Assembly: GCA_026119935.1 (NCBI GenBank)
Contig: JALRMH010000008.1
Coordinates: 310,001-374,000 of the forward strand
Direction of reading: 5' to 3'
Origin: Endothia cerciana
Lineage: Eukaryota; Ascomycota; Sordariomycetes; Diaporthales; Cryphonectriaceae
DNA length: 64,000 bases
The notes below the pieces were generated by a model that had not been told where the DNA came from, did not search any database, and saw nothing but the letters and a program-made list of their open reading frames with translations. Made by a program: the position numbers and the translations under genes. Of this stretch, positions 11,442 to 23,300 are shown one piece after another. The number at the start of each line of letters is the position of its first letter. Within the stretch, counting starts at the first letter, position 1.

Positions 11442-11792
11442 GCAATAGCTCGTGGGACGGGTTGGGTTCCCGCTGGGCGCCCGCTCATCCAGATCTTACA
11501 TTTCCTGGGATACAGAGTTTCATAATGTACAAGCGCCACGAGTGACGGGGTATTTCGCTCTCCACCAGGTCTACCTCCCCAGTCGCGCACCTGTAGATCT
11601 TCCCACCAGCATCCCTCGATCAAGAGAAGTCTATTCGTTCATACCACGTGTGCCATTGTAGAGATGTTCCTCGTCCTGCTGGAGAGGTGCCATCGTACTA
11701 TTTTTCTTCTTCTTCTTCTTCTTCTTCTCCCCCCCCCCCCCTCCTCCTTCTCGTCTTCAGGACATTCCATCGTGCTTGGTCGCGGGCCGGGC

Positions 11793-13556
11793 TTAAAGCT
11801 TCTTGCAGATCTCGATCCACTTCTCGGTGGAGAAGGACTTGGGCCTAAGGTACACCTCGCGTCAGCAGGCTAGACACGGCAGGGGGGGTCGGCCGGGGGG
11901 GTTGGGGGGTTACACGGAAGCTTACCTCTCGATGGGGGCGCCGACGGCGCGGTCGATGATCAGCTGGGGCAGGACACCGATGGCGCGGGACACGCCGAAC
12001 AGGACAGTGTAGTAGTTGGCCTCGGTGAGGCCGTAGTACTGGAGGAGGACACCAGAGTGGGCATCGACGTTGGGGTAGGGGTTCTTGGTCTTGCCGTGCT
12101 CGGTCAGGACGCCGGGGGCGATCTTGTACACCTGGCTTACCAGCTGGAACATGGGGTCCTCGGGCATCTTCTCCTGGGCGAACTTGCGCTGCGCCATGTA
12201 GCGGGGGTCGGTCTTGCGGAGCACGGCGTGGCCGTAGCCGGGGACCACGCGGCCCGCGTTCAGGGTCGACCACAGGTAGTCGGTGATGGCCTTGTCGCTC
12301 AGGTCGTCACCGACGGCCTTCTTCATCTCGGTGAGCCAGTTCAGCACCTCCTGGTTGGCCAGGCCGTGCAGGGGGCCGGCCAGGCCCTGGAGGCCGGCGG
12401 AGACGGACAGGAAGGGGGAGCTGAGGGCGCTGCCGACCAGGTGGGTGGTGTGGGCGCTCACGTTGCCACCCTCGTGGTCGGTGTGGATGGTCAGGTACAG
12501 GCGCAGCAGCTCGATGAAGTCGGCGTTGCCGCCGAAGCCCAGCTGGTTGGCGAAGTTGAACGAGTAGTCCTTGTCCTTCTGGACGGGGGCGACCTTGCCG
12601 CCCTTGAAGACGTTCTGGTAGATGCGGGCGGCGATGGTGGGCAGCTTGGCGATCAGGTCCATGGAGTCCTCAAAGGTGTGGCTCCAGTACTCCTTCTTGT
12701 TCATGCCCTTCGCGTAGGCCTTGGCGAACGAGGAGGTGTGCTCGAGGGCGGTGACGGCGAGGGAGAACTGGGCCATGGGGTGCAGGTCGGAGGGGCAGCG
12801 GTCGATGAGCTCCTCGACGAACTTGGGCACATCGGAGCGGGCGGCCCACTCGGCGGACAGGTCGCGGACCTGCTGCTCGGACGGGACCTCACCGGTCAGG
12901 AGGAGCCAGAAGAGACCTGGGCGGCAGATCAGCACCAGCACGAGCCAGCAGCAGCACCAGCAGCACCAGCAGCAGCACCAGCAGCACCAGCAGCAGTAAT
13001 AGGGTCTTCCCAGCGGGAGGGCGGTACTTACCCTCGGGCAGGGGCTCGTTGCCGCCGGGGGCCTTGGGGAGGAGCTCCTGGCACTCGGGGATGGTCTTGC
13101 CACGGAAGCGGATACCCTCCTCGGAGTCGAGGACGGAACCCTCCCAGACCAGGCACTTGATGCCGCGGGCACCGCCGTAGACCTGGTCCAGGGTCACCTT
13201 GTCGACGACCTTGGAGCCGTTCTCCCTGTATTCGGAGCTCAAGTCAGCCAGGTCGCCCGCCGGCGCAGAACGCGTGTGCGGTCACAGGTCGTTTACTGAC
13301 TTTCGGAGGGCCTTGATCTCCTCGATCTTCCCGGGCAGGAGCTCGGCGAAGCGCTCCTTCAGGGTCTGGCAGAGGACGGGGCTGTCAGCGACGGGGCCGC
13401 TCGAGGGAGCGGTCGGGCACTCAACGGCGGCTGCTCGGGGCATACCTGGGTCTTCGCGCTGTAGCAGCGGACGGCGTTGAGCGAGGTAGGCCGGAAGGCG
13501 GAGGCCCTGAGAGAAGTTCTCAGGGCTGAAGAGCCGAGGCGCATAGCAGAGGCCAT
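11793..13556 (-). CDS. CIT1: Citrate synthase, mitochondrial
   Basis: Condenses acetyl-CoA with oxaloacetate in the TCA cycle. Five exons on the minus strand: 13556-13446, 13365-13301, 13225-13032, 12916-11926 and 11844-11793, joining in phase to 470 residues, the normal length. The N-terminus MASAMRLGSSALRTSLRASA is rich in Arg/Ser without acids, a mitochondrial presequence ending near RCYSAKTQ. Catalytic elements are present: GPLHGLANQEV (His), VPGYGHAVLRKTDPR (family signature with His) and NVDAHSG (Asp). The C-terminus PKSFSTEKWIEICKKL comes from the short last exon. Intron 3 (115 nt) contains a CAG/CAC trinucleotide repeat. Intron 4 carries several C-runs on the sense strand. The 2-methylcitrate synthase paralogue is an alternative, but the sequence reads as the canonical citrate synthase. 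Confidence 0.95.
12945..12997 (+). repeat. CAGCAGCAC trinucleotide repeat inside citrate synthase intron 3
   Basis: Imperfect CAG/CAC units fill most of the intron at 13031-12917. On the sense strand they read as GCTGCTGGT-type units, so they would be Cys/Trp-rich if translated. The splice sites flank them cleanly. Confidence 0.9.
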
Positions 13557-13695
13557 CTTGGGAGACAAAACAGGACAGGGCTGTTCTGGGTGTGCAGGGG
13601 CAGGCGGAGGAGTAGAGAGAAGGCTGAGGAGATGGGGGAACGCTGCGGGAGGAGGACGAACAGATAGAAATTCGGCCGGAGGGGAAGAGGTAAAG

Positions 13696-13719
13696 GTCGG
13701 TCGGTCGGTCGGTCGGTTG
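13696..13719 (+). repeat. (GGTC)n tetranucleotide repeat
   Basis: About six GGTC units, about 140 bp upstream of the citrate synthase start codon. Confidence 0.85.
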
Positions 13720-14085
13720 GTACCAGGCAGGGCAGCTCGGACAAAAAAAAAGCGCGAATTTTTGGTGGCCGTGGGCTTCCGGGGGGGGGTCGAGGAAAGG
13801 ATAGGAAGCGATGGGCGTAGCCGGGCCTGGTCTCACTGAGGCACATCCCTGCGCAGGTTCCCACCACGAGCAGGCCAACACGTCGACACCTCACATCTCA
13901 ACCGCCCCGGGGCGATCATCACCCTCAGAGGCTCTCGCACTGACGTCTCCGGGAGCTGCAGTACAGGAACGCCCGCACCTCAAGTTGCATGTACGTCCGT
14001 ACAGCGAGCCGGGTGTACGGACAAGGATGCGCCCCCAGCTTTGACGTCAGGAGATGCCGCTGGCGGTGGCAGAGCTGTAGCAGCT

Positions 14086-14128
14086 CCAGTGCCCCAGTGC
14101 CCCAGTGCCCCAGTGCCCCAGTGCCCCC
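14086..14128 (+). repeat. 8-bp tandem repeat (CCAGTGCC)
   Basis: About five perfect head-to-tail copies of CCAGTGCC, ending in a C-run. Confidence 0.9.
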
Positions 14129-15295
14129 CCCGAAGGCGCGCATGGCCGCACCCGCTACCGCCCGCAGGCACAGGGACGGGCGACGACGACCTGGCTGACG
14201 TACGGCAAACGCCCTGGAACCTTTCGGCTCGCGACTCGCTCTTGATGACAATCCCCGGCCGCCGCCACCATGTGCCATTTCTTTTTGGTGCATCCATTCC
14301 CCGACACTAGAACCTGTGATGATGGGCAACGCGTCGTACACAGACAGTACCCGCCAGGCTGCTGAGGTGAACTTCAGCCGTCGGTCCTTTCCCCACCTCC
14401 TCTTGAGACCTATCGAGTTTATGTAGCACCTCCAGGCCCAGAGGGTTCAGAACCCTGCGGGTTTGCAAAATCACACGCAAGAGACCAGACCCTAACACAT
14501 CCCTAACACATCCCTACCACATCCTGGCTGGCTGTTGTTAGTGGGTCTGCTCCCGCCTCCCACCGTGCAGGATATGTTAAATACCCGCCCGTCCACTGAC
14601 CACAACACGCTAAATCATTAGCCCCTCCCCGGTCAGTCAGTGCTGGTCCAGTCACCTGGCGGAGCGCCCGCCCACCCTCATCTTGCCGTTTGATAAAACC
14701 CCCCCCTCCCCATCACCTGCTGCCTCCTCCAACTTTTCCAAATCTCCTTCCCACCCACAACAAACTCGACACCCTGGCAGTAACACGGCCACCCGTATCA
14801 GATTCCATCGAGAATCCATCCACCCGACTTGATTTTCATCAAGACTGCAGTAGTCTCGGCACCTTCTGGCCTGCCTGGACACCCTGCAGATTGATCTGGC
14901 AGTTTTTCCTCCCAGCGGACAGTGCTGCGCGATCTCGAAAGACACGTCGCACCCAGTTCACAGACCCCCAAAACCTCGGCCACTCTAGATTCTTGCCTGC
15001 CTCTCGCAGTAGAACCAAGCACCCTCCGGGTCTAGGCTGTGCCGTTTGACCTATCGTACAACACCGTACTCTTCCTCCCTGGATCGCCTGGTCCTTGACG
15101 CTCCTCCGCAAGGCTTTGTACACTGCTCCCTCTCCTGGGAATTAGGTGCCGGAGGCTTGCCTCCCTCCTACCCGCCGTCTCGGTGCCTCTGTAGCCGACA
15201 CCTTTCCAAGGCTGGAAAGCTGGTGTCAAAAGGGAAGGGGAAACTTCGAGGGGCGAGACCAACCTGGCTCACCAGAGCGTCGAGGGTGAACAGGG

Positions 15296-15352
15296 CGAAG
15301 AGGCGAACAGGCGAACAGGCGAACAGGCGAACAGGCAAACAGGCAAACAGGC
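15296..15352 (+). repeat. 8-bp tandem repeat (GGCGAACA)
   Basis: About seven copies of GGCGAACA, the last ones drifting to GGCAAACA. It lies about 175 bp before the Nrd1-like start codon, probably in the leader. Confidence 0.9.
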
Positions 15353-15527
15353 ATACCTTGGTTGCAATTGAACTCTACCAAGCCGCACTCCCCACGAGGG
15401 CTCCAATTGTTGCTCTGCCTCGCACCAGGTGCTAGACAACAAACAACAGACACGGGCTGTGAAGAGGGGCTGATCGCCGCCGACAAGTAGTGTGGCCTCT
15501 CGCTGGTAGCCAACCAAGTCCCTCACC

Positions 15528-18114
15528 ATGTCGTCTGCCGTAGCAGATCTGGAGACAAGCCTCCTGGCGATGCTTGCGCTCAAGCCCCCTGGAGTCTCGG
15601 GTTCTAGGATCAGTACCATCACGAGCCTCTGCACAGCCAACGTTCAGGTATGGACAATGATGCCCTCCTTGGCCAAAAGCACAAGCCACGCCACATGGCT
15701 TTGCCGTCACCCCCTCCCTTGCTCCATCATGTTCCTCCCCCACACCCTCGGCCTCTATCTATGCCCTCCGATACTAACCACGCCGCCTTGGGTTCAGTCC
15801 GAGTCGGTTCTCATCCAGAAGATATTCACCCACTTCAAGAAGGCCCCTGGCACCCACAAGCTTGGCGTGCTCTACGTTGTAGACTCCGTAACCCGCAAAT
15901 GGCTCGAGCAGGCCAAGCAGCAGGGCCAGCCCGTCAACAGTGCTGCCCCGGACGGCACGTTTGCTGCTGGTGTGAACAGGGTGACTGAGCTGATGCCCGT
16001 CCTCATGAACGACATCACCTCCTCCGCCCCTCAGGATCAAAAGGTATGTTAGCACACATCCATGTGACAACAGCATCCACCAGCCTTGACAAGCAAACCT
16101 ATGCACAACGGGGAATTAGACCTCGCTGTAATGAGGTCATCTTGGCTACCCATCACTACTGGCCTGGTAATGGCGTCCGTAGGGTCTGGCGAATAGAGAG
16201 GCTCACCAGGGTTCGTGTGTAGGAAAAGATAAAAAAGCTTGTCGACATCTGGGACAAGGGACAGACCTTTCCTGCGGCGATGATCGAGGGCTTCAAGCAG
16301 AAACTCAACCGTAGGTCCACCCAGGCAACCCATCCCGCTGACGCCCCCTCCCACCTCCCCCCCCCCCCCAAACCCACACCAACATCCCAAATCTTGGGAC
16401 CCCAGCAACGGCATGATCACTGGCAGAATTTGACTGGTAACCTTACGCAGAAGAGTCCACCACTCCTCCGGGCAGTCCGCCTCCCAACGTGCTGTCATCC
16501 CTCAACAACACCCAGCCGGCCCCAGCACCACCAGCGCTCCCGGCCAACATCGCTGAGACCCTTGCCGCCCTCAAGAACATCGCTCAGCAGAACCAGAACA
16601 AGGCCCAGGGCGCCACCACCCCAGCAGCTCCCGCACCAGCTCCTGCACCGGCCCCCGTATCTGCTCCGTACACTACTTCCGGGCTCCCCAGTAACATTGC
16701 AGCTCCGTCTTTCATGAATCCTGCCCAGCCAGGCCTAGGCTTGCCCTTCATGCAGCACACACCGCAGCCCGCCGTGCCCCCCATGGGCGCGTCTGCTCCT
16801 CCCTTCATACCGCCTCAGGCCCAGCCTGCACCTCTCCCCAGCTTTAGCGCTCAGAATGGTGCGGCTGCCATGGCAAATGGAATGACAGGCACCGTTGCGC
16901 CGGCGGGCGGTGCTGATCCGACCGCGCTGCAGGTGGCGCTTATCCAGCAGCTGATCCAGAAGGGTCTCCCAGCTGACCAGATTGCCGCCGTGGTGAAGGC
17001 CCTTGCCAGCAATAATGGCACCGCTCCAGCTGCCGCGCCGCAGGCACCTCCGCCGAGCCAGGGCGCCTATCCGATGCCCCCCGGTGGTAGCAGCAACGGC
17101 TGGGCCCCTCCGAGACCTGATGAACGTGATCTGAGATCTCCCACCAGCGGGGCGCGTGGTAGATCGCGCTCGCGCTCCCCGGGACGCCGTTGGGACCATC
17201 GTGAGTCTCCCCGTGGTCGCGATGAGCGTCGTTTTGGCGATCATGGCCGTAACTCCCCCCCCCGGGATCGCTTCGACGACCGGGATCGGGGCCGTCCCTA
17301 TCGGCAGCGTTCGCCGCCTGGACGCCGCGGCTCGAGCCCTCGGCGCGCTGAGATGCCCCCGTCCCAGCAGGACAGGTTTGTGCAGTTTGACCCGTCCCTC
17401 CCCAATAATCACATCAAGGTCCTGAGCCGCACCCTGTTCGTGGGCGGGGTAACATGCCCCGAGAATGAGTTGCGAAACATCTTTAATCGCTTTGGCACCG
17501 TGCAGACGTGCATCGTCAATAAAGAGAAGCGCCACGCGTTCGTCAAGATGTACACCCGTAAGGATGCCGTCAGTGCGAAGGAGGCCATGGAGGACGGCCG
17601 CAGCCCAGACGCCCAGCTCCGCACGAGATGGGGTGTCGGGTTCGGGCCCAGGGACTGCAGCGACTACCAGACCGGTGTCAGTGTAATCCCCATCCACAAG
17701 CTCACCGAGGCGGACCGAAAGTGGATGCTCACGGCGCCATACGGCGGTAGTGGCGGCCAGCCCATTACTCATGGTATGGTCGTCGAGGAGCCCGATATTG
17801 AGATAGGCGCCGGTGTCTCCTCCAAGGCCATCTCCCGGCGTATGCAGACCGACAAGGGCGGCAGCCACGGCCCGAAGTCAACGCATCACAACGACGATCG
17901 GAGCGATCGTCGACACGGCAGGCGTGGGGGCGGCCGAGACCACGGCCACCGTCGTGACGAGGATCGCCCCAACACCAGCAACCCAAATGATGAGCCTATC
18001 GTGCCCGGCTTCGGATACGGTATCTCTACAAACCAGCATGGCATGCCTGTCTACCCGCCCGGATTCACATTCCCGACCATGGCTCCCGATGCGATCAACA
18101 ATCCTCCCTACTAG
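15528..18114 (+). CDS. Nrd1/Seb1-like RNA-binding protein with CID and RRM domains
   Basis: Couples RNA polymerase II to termination and 3'-end processing in relatives (S. cerevisiae Nrd1, S. pombe Seb1). Four exons: 15528-15647, 15798-16043, 16223-16310 and 16451-18114, giving 705 residues. The CTD-interacting domain spans about residues 1-150 and includes KLGVLYVVDSVTRKW and LVDIWDKGQTFP. A Pro/Ala/Gln-rich linker follows, then an Arg/Ser/Asp-rich segment at about 388-450 (SRSRSPGRR). The RRM is at about 472-550, with RTLFVGGV as RNP2 and HAFVKMYTR as RNP1, followed by the conserved WGVGFGPRDCSDYQTG extension of this family. The C-terminus has an RGG/RD-rich tail. A run of C lies inside intron 3. 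Fungi outside yeasts usually use it as a Seb1-type 3'-end factor, so I give no symbol. Confidence 0.93.
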
Positions 18115-19393
18115 GAGACAAAGAGTCCCCCCTCCCCCCCCCCCCACACTTGAGCGCCCCAGGACTGAATGCACCTTCCTCTCCCCCCAATGGAACTCAT
18201 CTTTGACGGATACACAATGCACCTGGCCGACTTGGCGACGTGGCCGGACGTCCTTGGGCTACCACTTGGCCATATTCACAGGTCCTAGTCTCGAGGTGCT
18301 GAGCGAGCCGCGCGGTTGGTCCGAGCTCCCAAGGTTCCGACCGTGAGGCGCAGGGCTCACCCAAAGGCCAGCACCAACGTGCGGATTCGTGCACATCTTC
18401 GTCAGACACCTCCCGTCGAAGACAAACTGCAATGGCATTCCTATGGCCACTGAGGATATCCTCGCCACCAGTTTGGTGAGTACGCCCACCCGTTCGGCCC
18501 CTAGCCGCAACTAACATGGCATTCAGAGGCGAAAGCAAATAGTTTAGATATTTGGGAAACCGCGGTGGCAGCAGCTACTCACCACTACTACATACACCGG
18601 TGGGTTGAGACGAACAGCCCTTCTTTCCAGCGGGATATTCGAGATGTCTTCCGGCGTTGGATGGAGGCCCAACAAGCATGGCACGGAGGCTTCGCCAGGT
18701 GATCGCATCTGTTCCGGAGCCGAGAGATCTCCTGCTGTTTCCTCTCGGCTTTCGGGGTCACGAACATGGTAAAAGGGTGGAAGGTCCGGATGGCAGATGC
18801 GATGCAAGGTGGAAAGGATAGCGCATGAATGAGGCTTGATATTAATTATTATTGTTTCCCCCCCCCCCCCTAAACTGTCGCAAATGGCCCTGAAGCCGTC
18901 CGCCAGGCCTACCGGAGTGGTGATTTCCTTGCTAGCTGACACTAGGGAACCAACAGAGGGCAAGGGTTGTCCTGGTTGATAGTGAGTGCTACTTGTCAGC
19001 CACCGCTTATCTGACGGCGAAATGATGCCCGCTCGCCCGTATCCCCTCTAGACGAAGGCATCTCATGCACGGCCTCATAGTCCCTGTCCTCGGATCATCA
19101 TCATCCCCGAGGGCTGCCCGCGCTCATAGTGGTCCCCCCACCGCCGCCACACTAGAAGATCCTGCTCGACCTAGAGCAGCCCCTCCTGCTCTCGCGTGCC
19201 CCGGATCCTTACAGGCCTTACAGACCGGTCAGGTCACCACCGAGCTCACCCCGCACCCCGGGATGGTCTCGGCGGCTGACTGACGAGGCTCGTGTCTGCT
19301 CGGCCTTCGCGGTGGTAGCCACCGTGCACACGCCTCCGGCTCGGCCTGTGGCATACCGCAGAGCCTCTGAATAGCCCCATACTAGAAGACAGA

Positions 19394-19433
<40 letters not shown>

Positions 19434-19735
19434 GTGCCCGCATGATGCTTGTACAGGGCAGGGGACGAGCATGTGCTTTCCGAAAGGCCAGGATGAGTTA
19501 TGTGATGGAGTCGCTCCCCGTATGTCAGGATGTGGCGATGGCCACCTGCATCCCCGGTGCCAGTCAGGCCTCGCTAATAATAATCAGGGCAGGGGGAAAC
19601 CTGTGCCTCGGGCCCGCTGAGGTCGGGAGAGGTTGTGCTCAGGACCAGGCCTTCACCCGAAACCAGGGTGCGGTTTCGTAGTATGTAAGAGTACACCATC
19701 GGAAGGCCTCCCCAGAACCGGAGGGTGACTGGGGC
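18115..19735. other. Start of the gene-poor zone downstream of the Nrd1-like gene
   Basis: 3' flank of the Nrd1-like gene followed by sequence without recognisable genes. It includes C-runs at about 18127-18146 and 18857-18870 and a long (TA)n at 19396-19431. Open frames of up to about 140 codons exist here, but lack biased codon use and family resemblance. Confidence 0.55.
19396..19431 (+). repeat. (TA)n dinucleotide repeat
   Basis: About 18 uninterrupted TA units, potentially cruciform-forming. Confidence 0.95.
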
Positions 19736-20345
19736 CTAGGAAGAAGGTTCAGGTACGCACCACATGCTCCAATTCGTAGGCATAGGGTTGAGGTTCTTGG
19801 CAGGTTTCTGCTTCATGGGCGTCTCGTCAGCTATCTGTAGCCTGCTCAACAAGTTGATCCTGGAGACGGGATAGGCCGGAGCCAGAGCCTCTCTACACTA
19901 CTTAGTTCCCACTACTGATCATCGCCACGAGGACTTAACCAACCGAAACGTACCCTCGGATGACACAGGTTTATACAATTTCATCCTTGAAGAGCTGCAC
20001 CTATAGCTTGTCTGCCTGGAACCGCTACAGCAGCCCCCCCCCCCCCAAGCTGGCGGTCGAGCGGAGCTGCCACAGACGAAGTTAATATATGATGTTGATG
20101 CCCCTCGAACCTGGTCTGGCGGTTGCGGCCGGCTGGGCGCTGTCGACCGCGGCTCGTTGGGCGCGGCCGGTCACGTACTTGCTGCCCTGACCGTGCATAG
20201 CATAGTCCCCCTCGCCGGAGGCATATTGGGCGTCAGCATCGTGGGCGATGGGGACATCTCGCAGGCGGGGTTTCCTCCTGGATGGAGTGTTGTTGTGGCT
20301 CGTGAAGGTACCGCAGCTCCAGAAAGGATGAAGCCTATGTTTCAC
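19736..20345 (-). CDS. Candidate small two-exon gene of unknown function
   Basis: I do not recognise this product. On the minus strand an ATG at 20345 follows a pyrimidine-rich tract and a TTTAAATAT box. The frame then becomes strongly biased to G/C-ending codons (reading LRDVPIAHDADAQYASGEGD). A GTACGT donor after 20179 leaves two bases. An acceptor CAG ends at 19860, and the following exon 19859-19736 needs exactly two bases carried over and reads SRLQIADETPMKQKPAKNL before a stop. The joined product is 96 residues, hydrophilic, with no signal peptide or membrane segment. If unspliced, exon 1 runs to a stop at 20082 (87 residues). Support rests on codon bias and matching splice phase only; there may be further exons or it may be a relic. 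Confidence 0.3.
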
Positions 20346-23300
20346 AATATACGATATTTAAAGAAAGAAGGAGAAAGAAAAAGAAAGAAAAAAAAAAGGG
20401 TTGGATAGAAGGGGACAGGAACTTGCTGTGATGTAGTCATACGGCGAGTTGGAGGTTTCGCTTCTGCAGAGGCCCGCCGCCTTTTCGGAACACCAGTTGC
20501 TACTTATCGCTGTGATCATACCCGTGAGATGAAAGCAAAATTGGCCATCGGACGAAAGGCATCGGGTGGTCGCTGATACACGGTGGCACATTCTGCACGT
20601 TTTGACTGGCATCCCTGGAGCTAGGAGGTAGATTCGTACACATTCGTGAAGACCCAAGAAGCTTAGAAACCCTGTGGAGCATACCTGATAATAAACTCAA
20701 GATCTTGGTTGGCTGCTGTTTACCCCGGATGGCTACATACCAAAAACTTGGGAGAGAGGAGGGACAACTTCAACGCTCGTCAAGAATCATCTCGGCCCAT
20801 CTGGCCCAGGGGTGCCACCTCATTATCTATGCCGCCTGGGGCATCCATCACCAAGGCAAGGGCTCCAGCCCGTAATCCTCTGGTTGTGCCAGTGACTACT
20901 AGCAAAGAAGGGGCCGTGGAAGTAGTGCCTATCGCGACGAGCTACCCCTATCCCAAGCGGGAGTTCTAGTCGAACGTGAGCGAGAGTATCAGCCCGGGGC
21001 GTCTGCTTGATCACCTGGGAACTGTGTAGTGTCCATGCAAAGACGACTTGTCTGCCGGTGTTGTGGGGGCTGATTGAGAGCCAGTGCTGATGATCTAGTG
21101 CCTCCGAGGGCTCGACAGAGTCTACCTTAGGCGATGTCCAGCTCGAGGGACGTCTGCGATCCCCTCAAGGCCCCCGGGTGGTAGAGTCTAGCTTGCAGAG
21201 TCCGGCCCAGCCTCCCAGGGCCCGAATGGGCTGGATGAACACATTATCTGTTCAACTGTCAGGCTCCTGCCTGTGGCCGCAGCCGGTGCAGTGTGCACTG
21301 GTGTTGGTCAAGGAAAGGAGCCTGGATGAGCTGATAGGCCTTGTCTGGTGGTGTTCAGGGCACACAGCCTCCGAAGCAGAAGAGGAGGGGGTTTGAGGTT
21401 GCCGCGAGTCCTGCGAGGCAGGGCGAATCTCTGACAGCCCTGGGAGAACAGGCATGTACCCCTCCAGGCTCGATGAGACTGCTCTCCAAGCCGCTCGACT
21501 CCCGCCTCCTTGGGCCTTGCGAACTGCTCGTGTGCACCACAGAGGGCACTTGGGCCAGCACATGAACAGTCCACTAGCCGAAGACCAGCCCCAGCAGAAT
21601 GTCGTCATGCCGGAAGATTCAGAGAAGGCATTTCGGTTGAGCGGACCCAGAAGGTAAAAAAACCCCCCAAAAATAAGGAAAGATAAGCCACGCAGGCTAG
21701 GCCCCACGAGTGCTCGTCCATGGGCACAAAGACGGGCCTCGCAGGACAGGCCTCGTCCACACAGCGACTTCCCATCCAAAGCCTCCACGCCATTGTGATT
21801 GCCGTCTACACCACGACAACTACTTGCGATGTCGTTGAGACAAACCTCCAAGCTGAGCTAAGCAGCCCTAACTCCCATTGCGAGGGCCTCAGCCCCTGAA
21901 ACGTCTACTGCCGCAGGCGTGACAAGCCCACCCCCGAGAGGCCGCGATCTGGCGACAAACACAACCTATACTAGCGCGCGGGGTCCCCACGAAACAAACG
22001 GAAAGAAGGGGATTGTGTTCGTCTCAAACGCATGACGGGAAGCCAGAGAAAAATGCTCCGAGCGGTTGAAACAAACGTCAAGTTTGCAAGGCCACAGGCG
22101 GTAACAACGTCAGTCCTCCTGCAAGGCTGAGACTTCAGCGACCCGCAGCTCGCGACGCAAGGCTGCAGAGTTGAGAACCTGACCTTGGCAAGGCCTGGTT
22201 TTGCTTCGTCGGCATCAATCGATAACAACGTCGAGCGAGACCGGGAGAGTTAGCAGAAACGAAGAGAAAACGACCCGTCTTGAACAGTGCGCTGTAACAT
22301 CGAGGACAGCAGACTGGTAGCGAAACCGAGCAATGGCAGTTCATCCAAGCCCGCCATGACTGCCTTTGATAGCGTATCGAATCGACGTACTATGTATGGT
22401 ACGCCGATTTTGGTTTGTGATGGGGCGGCCACTGCAATGTCGCAAGCCAGCCACCGGGGCCCCGAAAAATTCTTTTGTCCAACCGAGACCTGCTGTCAAT
22501 ATGGAGCAATCTGCTGCTGTGAATCTGTTGTTGAGGGCCGGAGAGTCAGAGCGCCCAGCACAGATACCACGAATTAAGGTTTATTAGACTGATGGCGGTT
22601 TCACCTGCGGGCGCGGCCCTTGTCAATCACCCGCGCACGGCGGGTTAGGTTGCATTTTCAGGGCAAGCGGCTGTCGACTGAGCGCAGTCGGTGTGCGATT
22701 CTTCAAAACCTTCTCATCAATGCGGCTTCACGTTGCCTGCTTGGGACTCACATCGTGTGGGAAGGGGAGTCCAGACGTTTCGCGTCCAGACTATCCGTCC
22801 AGACTCGGAAATCATGTCGCGGCCACACATCGTCTCAACGGACGATGACATCAAAGTAGATAATAGCATGCTGGGCGTAATCTCTCCGCGCAGGATTTTT
22901 GGGCGAGTCCACCGCTGCAAGTCGCACGCAGCCCCGGAAATGAGGATGGATATGAGGCGAATGTCCAGCCGCGGCCGCCTTCCCAGTCCCATGCGACGAA
23001 GGCAACCATGGGAAGAAGAAACTTCCACCAGTAGGCGCTCCAGTCCGGAAATGTCCCTGGCGATGGCTCCCTGGCGTAATGCACAGTACGGCTCCATATT
23101 GGTAAGAAGGGTACAGTACTGCAGGCTGACCCGTGGAGACCTGGGAAATGGCCCGAGTGCCTGTGGGTGGTGCAATCAATTCCATAGTTGAAAGGAACCC
23201 GCAATTCAGCCTCACATAGCAAATAAGAGGCGCGACGACAACGGATAAGTGGCGACCCTCATTTGAAAAAGCAGGCTTCCCAGCAGGGGATGTCGCTGTC

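Larger units (their letters stand above)
9903..11792. other. Intergenic region between citrate carrier and citrate synthase
   Basis: It contains the promoter of the carrier gene and the 3' region of citrate synthase. There is a (GA)n(CA)n microsatellite at 10132-10188, G-runs at about 10855-10867, A-runs at about 11050-11080, a CAG/CAC-type repeat at about 11400-11441 and a (TTC)n stretch followed by a C-run at about 11702-11742. No gene is supported. Confidence 0.6.
13557..15527. other. Divergent promoter region between citrate synthase and the Nrd1-like gene
   Basis: About 2 kb without a supported gene, serving as upstream region of both neighbours. It contains four short tandem repeats: (GGTC)n at 13696-13719, an 8-bp CCAGTGCC unit at 14086-14128, CCCTAACACAT units at 14490-14524, and an 8-bp GGCGAACA unit at 15296-15352. 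Leader sequence of the Nrd1-like gene is pyrimidine-rich at about 14690-15060. Confidence 0.6.

Noticed and set aside
12057..13160. Plus-strand open frame of about 367 codons across citrate synthase
   Set aside because: Antisense shadow of the citrate synthase exons; composition is Val/Gly/Leu-biased and it crosses a repeat-filled intron.
18544..18963. Minus-strand open frame of about 139 codons
   Set aside because: It crosses a homopolymer C-run, lacks splice-supported neighbours and shows no family resemblance.
22691..23191. Plus-strand open frame of about 166 codons in the gene-poor zone
   Set aside because: Codon use is unbiased, there is an equally long frame on the other strand and no recognisable motif.
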